DNA of 64,000 bases. Origin: Saposhnikovia divaricata. Its lineage: Eukaryota > Streptophyta > Magnoliopsida > Apiales > Apiaceae. The DNA lies in contig CM071597.1 in the NCBI GenBank assembly GCA_036435485.1, positions 170,420,147 to 170,484,146 on the forward strand, given 5' to 3'. Shown here one piece after another: positions 59,001 to 64,000 of the stretch. Below the pieces are notes generated by a model. The model did not search any database and was not told where the DNA came from. It saw nothing but the letters and a program-made list of their open reading frames with translations. The first letter of the stretch is position 1, and each line of letters opens with the position of its first letter. A program made the position numbers and the translations under genes.

Positions 59001-59252
59001 TTTCTGCTAACCCCGAGAATTTTATAAAATTCACAGAAGGTAAATATAACGCAATTAAATAGGAAATAAATCCCAAAAATATAATTAAAATAGTCGCGCT
59101 TACATAACACATATAAAATATCAATCTGACCTCAAAATATTATTCAACAGACACATCACCTCCACAACAATTATATACGCCACATAATTCGCATTTAATA
59201 TAAAATAAATAGCTTTAGTAATTAAATATTCTGAAATTTCTAAGGCGTTATA
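56028..59252 (+). mobile_element. Gypsy-type solo LTR nested in the SIRE 3' LTR
   Basis: Begins TGTAACACCCTCACTTGCC and ends GGCGTTATA, near-inverted termini typical of Del/Tekay-type Ty3/gypsy LTRs, with the target duplication TAGGA on both sides (56023-56027, 59253-59257). The 3,225 bases hold no gag or pol, so it is best read as a solo LTR left by recombination between the two LTRs. It contains a CA-rich tract (58240-58440) and an internal ~215-base-spaced duplication (57028-57167 and 57243-57382). Confidence 0.85.
57028..57382 (+). repeat. Internal tandem duplication in the solo LTR
   Basis: Two diverged copies, each beginning GGGGTATAACAATT and ending near TTTACTTG, are offset by about 215 bases. 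Both include TTATATCAAG and a CATAAGAATCA/CATATGAATCA word. Confidence 0.7.
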
Positions 59253-59538
59253 TAGGAGATGTGTAGCAATCATAATTGATATTATTTGTATAACTGATTT
59301 ATAGGAGAATCAATTATCGATTGTACGTAGCTGTATATCTTTATAAATACAGTTAGGTTAACCCTAAAAGGGTATCGATCGTGTAATATAATATCTTTTC
59401 ATTGTAACCTAAGCAGCTCTCTGTGATGTTTTACATCACTGAGAGAGAAGTTAATTCCAAACAGTTTTTAAAGTTTTTTAAGAACTTATTGTTATTCTCT
59501 CATACTTATTTGATTATAATTGTGTACTCGGCCTAACA
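59253..59538 (+). repeat. SIRE 3' LTR, second part
   Basis: Continues the LTR from TAGGAGATGTG, with the TATA box at 59342-59349, to CTAACA at 59538. Confidence 0.92.
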
Positions 59539-61396
59539 ATTTCTAACATTATTACATCATCGGGGGTCTTAGCAAAAATACTATACCTGAGGAGGCATGA
59601 CTTCTCCATTGATGTCACTGATATTGATTCTAGCATATAAACAAGATTTGTAATGTCCATCAGGTTTGTTCCCGGTCTACTAAAATCAATTTCACCATCC
59701 TCAAATAGAGAATGAAATATAAGTCTGGCAGCTGAAAAACAAACAGAAGGTGTTATAGGCAATATCAAAGCAGTAAAATATATCTAGTTTGCAATAATAA
59801 AATATATGTAAATTTCAACAAATAAGCAAACTATAATAAACTGTCTTAATTCAATATTACAGTACAACTTAGGTCGCTGCATCCTGCACTTGTGAAGAAG
59901 CCCTACCAAAGCTAGAAATCAGTAGCACAAAGATCATAATTCAGTCTGAGGATACAATGTAATTAAACTTAGTGTCCAGGGACAAAATTCGAGAACAGCC
60001 AACTATCACAAATTCCAATCCACGCACTTAAATTCCAAACATTTGAATTCATCCACAGCACCCCAGTACATAAACAGAAAAAAAGTGATACTGTTAAAAT
60101 ATGGAAGACCTTCTATGTTATTAGTAAATGTACACTTACAATCAATGCCATAGGTTATAGTTCTTCTGGACTTTTTGAATAGATATGCGTAAGCGTACCG
60201 GTGTGCCTACTATAAATATGCTTATTTACAATAATTATGTTTAAGAGGGTTATTTCTAATCTAATTCCTGCAGCAGCTAGTCGTTGCATTTGTAACTGCC
60301 TCCACGGAGTCTACTTAAAGATAAAGAATTTGAAAGTTTCTAACACTGTGGTCATAAAAACTCACACAATCAGTTCCATTACACCTACACACATACACCC
60401 ACAAAACACCTACACACATACACCCACAAAACACGCGCAAACCTACATTTATGATGACCCCCTCTAACCAAACTCACTCCTCAAATTAAATCAATCAATA
60501 AAATAGACAAAGAGAAATTTGGTACATAAAAAGTTTATTTCTCCCACTTAAATACAAACAAGTTTACGAGTGCTACAATTTATTAATAACATCAGAAGTA
60601 TCACAAAATTAAAATAAAAAACAATGTTCTTGGACAAATGTAAGAGTCTAAGATCTGTTTATTTGCCATCTGTTCTTGGAAGTACACAGTGCAGACATAC
60701 ATATAGCAAAGACACACACATATCCGACTCGGAAAAGAAACAATTCCACTGCCTGACATGTAGTCAATATTCGGATGCTATTAAAGAAAGGGAAAATATA
60801 ATAACAGGCATAAAAAATAATACTGCCAAGCAATAAATTCCCTTCTAGAATATGGATAGAGTGATATTTAAGCATTTGAACAAAAATGAGCATAATATAG
60901 TAACAATAAAATAGTGGTTGACATAATAAATGCCCTTCTAGTGGTTTTGGAAAGGGAAAAAAGACTTCGTTTTGCAAAATGGCATCCAGTTTCAGTTCAT
61001 GGTAAATACAATATGGGTATAAGGGCATCAACTGAACTGTTCATGGCATAAGAATGTTTGCCCACAAGCTTTATACCAATCTTCCTTGATCCCTTTCCAA
61101 TCTTCCCTCTGCAACTCAAACAGATAACAGTAAATACAAAGCATTAGAGACCTCTAATCCTAAAAGAAACAACAAATAAATTTTAGTGATGAGAAATCCC
61201 ACCTTTGTAGTGTCTAGTGTCAAAAAGATTGACTACATAGATATGGAAATCTTTTTGCAGCCAGAGGAAATCATTGTACAAATTAACCTTAAGACTTGTA
61301 ATCTAAACCAACAACTGGGAGGTAACTACAAGTTAAACCGTATACTTTAAAGTGTTCCCAAAGCAAACCTTCCTTATCTACATAGAAACTAAGTAA

Positions 61397-61434
<38 letters not shown>

Positions 61435-61692
61435 GGAGAAAGAAAGCAAGAGAGACGTAGAGGGATGGAGGGAGAGGGAGATGGAAAATACCTGGAATCG
61501 AACTAAGATGGAGATAGAGATGTACTGAGACTCGCAGCTTCTATTAGGGCGCGAAAAAATTGACTTGCAGTTTCTAATCCGCGAAACTCAGTTTAATCGG
61601 AAGAACTCAGTCTAGTATTTGTAGGAGAAACATAAGAAAGAAGATGGAAATGGAGATGAAGATGTAGTTGAATTGAAAATTAGGGGGACGAT
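59539..61692 (-). other. Non-repetitive stretch with an exon-like segment and microsatellite
   Basis: On the minus strand an exon-like piece at 59587-59731 has a TTTTTCAG acceptor and a CAG|GTATAG donor. It is open as RLIFHSLFEDGEIDFSRPGT, then NLMDITNLVYMLESIS. I do not recognise the protein. A (CA)n(GA)n microsatellite at 61396-61434 and a GA-rich zone to 61480 could be a CT-rich leader on the minus strand. A CACACCTACACACATACACCC repeat lies near 60384-60430. If this is a gene, the SIRE element inserted just downstream of the exon, in an intron. Confidence 0.35.
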
Positions 61693-61900
61693 TAGGGCTG
61701 TCAGAAAAATTCGAAAAATCCGATATCCATTCGAAATATCTGTATTCGTATCCGAAAAAAAGCGAATATTATTCGTATTCGATTTAAAGCGGATATTATC
61801 CGTATCCGGATCCGAATCTTTTATTATCCGACAGATATTATCCGTATTCGTATCCGAAAATATCCGAATTAAGTATCTATGATATATAAATATTCAGTTA
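61693..61900 (+). mobile_element. hAT-like transposon end
   Basis: TAGGGCTGTCAGAAAAATTC opens a segment packed with TATCCGTATTCG / ATCCGAAAA words. These are the style of terminus and subterminal repeats seen in plant hAT (Ac/Tip100-type) elements. No matching right end or 8-bp duplication was found in the window, so the copy is truncated. Confidence 0.5.
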
Positions 61901-62029
61901 TATATTTTATTCAATTTTAAATGTACTAGCATATAATATAACCCCTTGCAATACAAGATTCTTTTTTAATATTTAAAATTACATAGGTTATATTATCAAA
62001 CAAATTTATAATTTATATTTATTAAGATA

Positions 62030-62130
62030 TATTTATTTTCATGTTTCGATTTTTTTCAAAATATTTATCGACGATCCAATCGTACGAATGTCAAGATCCA
62101 TCATTTTTAATGTTATTGCCAAAATTTCAG
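62030..62130. repeat. Single relative of the ~175-bp CCGTACGGAT repeat
   Basis: TCGACGATCCAATCGTACGA near 62069, followed by ATGTCAAGATC and TTTTTAATGTTATTGCCAAA, matches the core of the repeat unit at 11040-11580. Confidence 0.55.
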
Positions 62131-62239
62131 AAAAAAATAAATGTAAGATAAATTTTTCGGCATATTTTATTATTTTAAGAATGTTTTTACTATTTTTATA
62201 ATATATATTTTATATATTGATAGAAAAATATATATATAT

Positions 62240-62330
62240 AGAAGATTTGTAGCAAACAAGATTCGATACCATGACCACCCAAATACATAACACAACTCCA
62301 ACCACTGGGCTACATGCCACAAATGTGTTT
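62240..62330 (-). mobile_element. tRNA-derived SINE-like fragment
   Basis: On the minus strand TAGCCCAGTGG matches the RNA polymerase III A box (TRGYNNAGTGG). GGTATCGAATCTTG, about 35 bases on, resembles a B box (GGTTCGAATCC). It sits exactly where the copia 3 LTR sequence breaks off, and AAATATTGATTT occurs on both sides of the break. It is either a SINE insertion or a junction containing a SINE head. Confidence 0.45.
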
Positions 62331-63023
62331 AAATCAATATTTAAACAAATCAATATTTGAGCATGGCCATACATTTTTATAGTCTCCCTCAATCAAGAGG
62401 CCAATAATATCTCTCCTACAAATAGGAGGGTTAAATCCTCTATCTATCATTCATATTTCTCATACGTCTCATAATATACCCGATGTCCACTTTTATCATC
62501 ACCCGGTCAAAGCTAACTTTTAATGTAGTTAATGTATATTAATCCTTGTATAGAAATATATTAATCTCAAGTCTAAGGATCATAACACAATTATCACTGT
62601 GAGTCTTTCTAATGACATTATTGACAAGTAGAATCTCACTGTCATTCTATCCAGTGCTATGTAGAATATTACATGCACCTATGTTCTTGACTTTAGTATC
62701 ACTATACCTATGACCAATGAGATGTGATCGTCAGCCAAAAAATATACTAATCTATATGCATTATAATTGTCCCATATTATTAATGCTCGATTAGAGATAT
62801 TTAGGAATATTAACACTATTTATATAATCCCATTTTTAAGTCACATACTTAAAGATATAGAATACATGTTACATATTCCAAGGACATTTATTATTCTAAC
62901 ATTTATTTCGCAGTAAACAAAGACATAATAAATCAATGTAGAATAATCCATAAACATAATCAAATAACAAAATAGTCTCGCTAGAAGCACAATTATAATG
63001 TCTCTAGGGCACTAACACTATCA
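62331..63023 (-). repeat. Copia 3: 3' LTR, first ~690 bases
   Basis: Read on the minus strand it starts TGATAGTGTTAGTGCCC at 63023 and follows the copia 1 LTRs closely through GGCCTCTTGATTGAG. It then stops near 62331 at the SINE-like piece; the downstream half, including the TATA box region, is missing. It contains the block deleted from the copia 1 5' LTR. Confidence 0.82.
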
Positions 63024-63037
63024 ATCTCCCACTTGCA

Positions 63038-64000
63038 CTAGAGCCAATCGCCCATGTATCTAATACCCATGGAACTAGTGTGACCATCGTGCTTCTGCTA
63101 CGACAAAGCCTTAGTCTGTGGGTCCGCAACATTATCATTAGTATGCACTTTGCATATATGTATATCTCCTCTCTTGTTTATCTCTCGAAGAAGGTGATAT
63201 CTCCCAAGTATATGCTTTGCCTTGGAATGGGACCTCGGTTCCTTAGCCTGCACAATGGCTCCATTATTATCACAATACAGATCAACTGGATGTACGATCC
63301 ATGGAACCACACCAAGTCCTGTATTACACTTCTTTATCCAAACAACCTTTTTGGCTGCTTCACTGGCAGCAATATACTCAGCTTCCATTGTAGAATCAGC
63401 TACTGTCTCTTGCTTCGAACTTTTCCAGCTTACAGCACCTCTATTAAGATAAAATACGAATCCAGACTGGGACACAGAATCGTCCATATATGTCTGGAAA
63501 CTAGCATCAGTGTAACCTCTTACAACCAGCTTCTCATCTCCTCCGTATATCAAGAATGAATCTTTAGTCCATTTAAGGTACTTAAGAATATTCTTGATAG
63601 CTGTCCAGTGACCCTCACCTGGATTAGACTGGTATCTTGTCGTCATTCTTAAAGCATACGAGACATCAGGACGAGTACATATCATTGCATACATTATAGA
63701 ACCAATTGCCGAAGAATATGGTACTTTACTCATACGGCCCTTATCATCTGATGATATAGGATAATTTTCCTTTGAGATCGCTATCCCATGAGACATTGGG
63801 ACATAGCCCCTCTTTGTCTCTTGCATCCCAAAATGATTCAATACTTTGTCAATGTATGTACTCTGACTTAATCCGATTAATCTTTTAGATCTATCTCTAT
63901 AGATCCTGATCCCTAAGATAAAGGTAGCATCGCCTAAGTCTTTCATCGAGAAAGTTTTCCCAGCCAAGTCTTCACAGCCTGTAGAGAAGGAATGTCATTC
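63038..64000 (-). pseudogene. Copia 3: reverse transcriptase C-terminus and RNase H (partial)
   Basis: On the minus strand the frame from the window edge reads FSMKDLGDATFILGIRIYRD, then STYIDKVLNHFGMQ and TRPDVSYALRMTTRY. RNase H shows VRGYTDASFQT, STMEAEYIAASEAAK and DLYCDNNGAIVQAKE with its acidic residues kept, then DNVADPQTKALS. A TAG at 63098-63100 comes just before the normal end; reading through it gives HTSSMGIRYMGDWL and a TAG at 63038-63040. A frame slip lies near 63960. The polypurine tract AAGTGGGAGAT lies between this end and the LTR. Confidence 0.85.

Larger units (their letters stand above)
44481..59538 (+). mobile_element. SIRE/Maximus-type copia element with an extra ORF
   Basis: Begins TGTTAGAAATAATTG and ends CTCGGCCTAACA, flanked by ATTCC (44476-44480) and ATTTC (59539-59543), a 5-bp target duplication with one change. 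After removing the 3.2-kb nested LTR the element is about 11.8 kb. Its order is LTR, primer site, gag, protease-integrase-RT-RNase H, a 1.4-kb spacer, a long third ORF, polypurine tract, LTR. A large ORF behind pol is the hallmark of the SIRE/Maximus lineage. The two LTRs differ at about a dozen of 519 bases, so the insertion is fairly recent. Coding frames carry point stops and small indels. Confidence 0.92.

Noticed and set aside
56028..59252. Complete nested retrotransposon in the SIRE 3' LTR
   Set aside because: No primer site, gag or pol motifs and no second LTR inside; the termini and 5-bp duplication fit a solo LTR.
63080..63559. 159-codon plus-strand frame
   Set aside because: It is antisense to the copia 3 RNase H coding region, which has clear family motifs on the minus strand.
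1..64000. tRNA, rRNA, CRISPR, prokaryotic operon signals
   Set aside because: None seen; the only tRNA-like sequences are retrotransposon primer-binding sites and the SINE-like A/B boxes.

Overview
This is a repeat-dense, AT-rich piece of a flowering-plant nuclear genome, most likely a eudicot. The evidence is the set of plant-type transposons: Ty3/gypsy elements with a long 3' untranslated region, Ty1/copia elements primed by initiator-Met tRNA, an L1-type LINE with a DUF4283/zinc-knuckle ORF1, and CACTA (En/Spm) elements with TNP2-type transposase. Captured fragments look like plant DRP1 dynamin, DEAD-box helicase and VPS13 genes. The species cannot be fixed from the sequence. I see no intact host gene, no tRNA or rRNA gene and no CRISPR array.

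Layout. 1-14450 is a nest at least four levels deep. Gypsy element B (3' UTR 12161-13270, LTR 13271 to about 14450) was entered by a minus-strand CACTA (transposase start at 9730, terminus at 12160). That CACTA was entered by gypsy element A (pol end at 146, UTR, LTR from 1989). The LTR of A was then split by a deletion-derivative copia (3150-8109, 5-bp duplication ATTTT).

14451-35242 is dominated by a decayed plus-strand TNP2 CACTA transposase (17474-29885). It is interrupted by a nearly intact L1 LINE (19081-24785) and by a gene-carrying CACTA-like element (25919-29584, 3-bp duplication AAG). A second gene-carrying element of the same family lies just upstream (15614-17267, duplication ATA). 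29886-36311 is unclassified DNA with a few structured repeats.

36312-43263 is a copia element whose 5' LTR was split by a 3.26-kb CACTA (36442-39703, duplication TGG) and whose RNase H region is cut at 43264 by another CACTA end. 44481-59538 is a 15-kb SIRE/Maximus-type copia with gag, pol and a 1.2-kb-codon downstream ORF; its 3' LTR holds a 3.2-kb gypsy-type solo LTR (56028-59252, duplication TAGGA). 59539-62239 has exon-like pieces, microsatellites and a hAT-like end. 62240-64000 is the 3' end of a minus-strand copia of the same family as the one at 3150, with a SINE-like piece in its LTR.

The most notable system is the pair of CACTACTAG-ended elements. Each has a similar C-rich/CT-rich leader with a splice donor, followed by captured host exons in the same orientation. 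This looks like a modular exon-trapping (Pack-CACTA) family. A second unexplained pattern is an octamer, AAACTCTG, repeated about 25 times through the SIRE element, sense in the body and mostly antisense in the LTRs.
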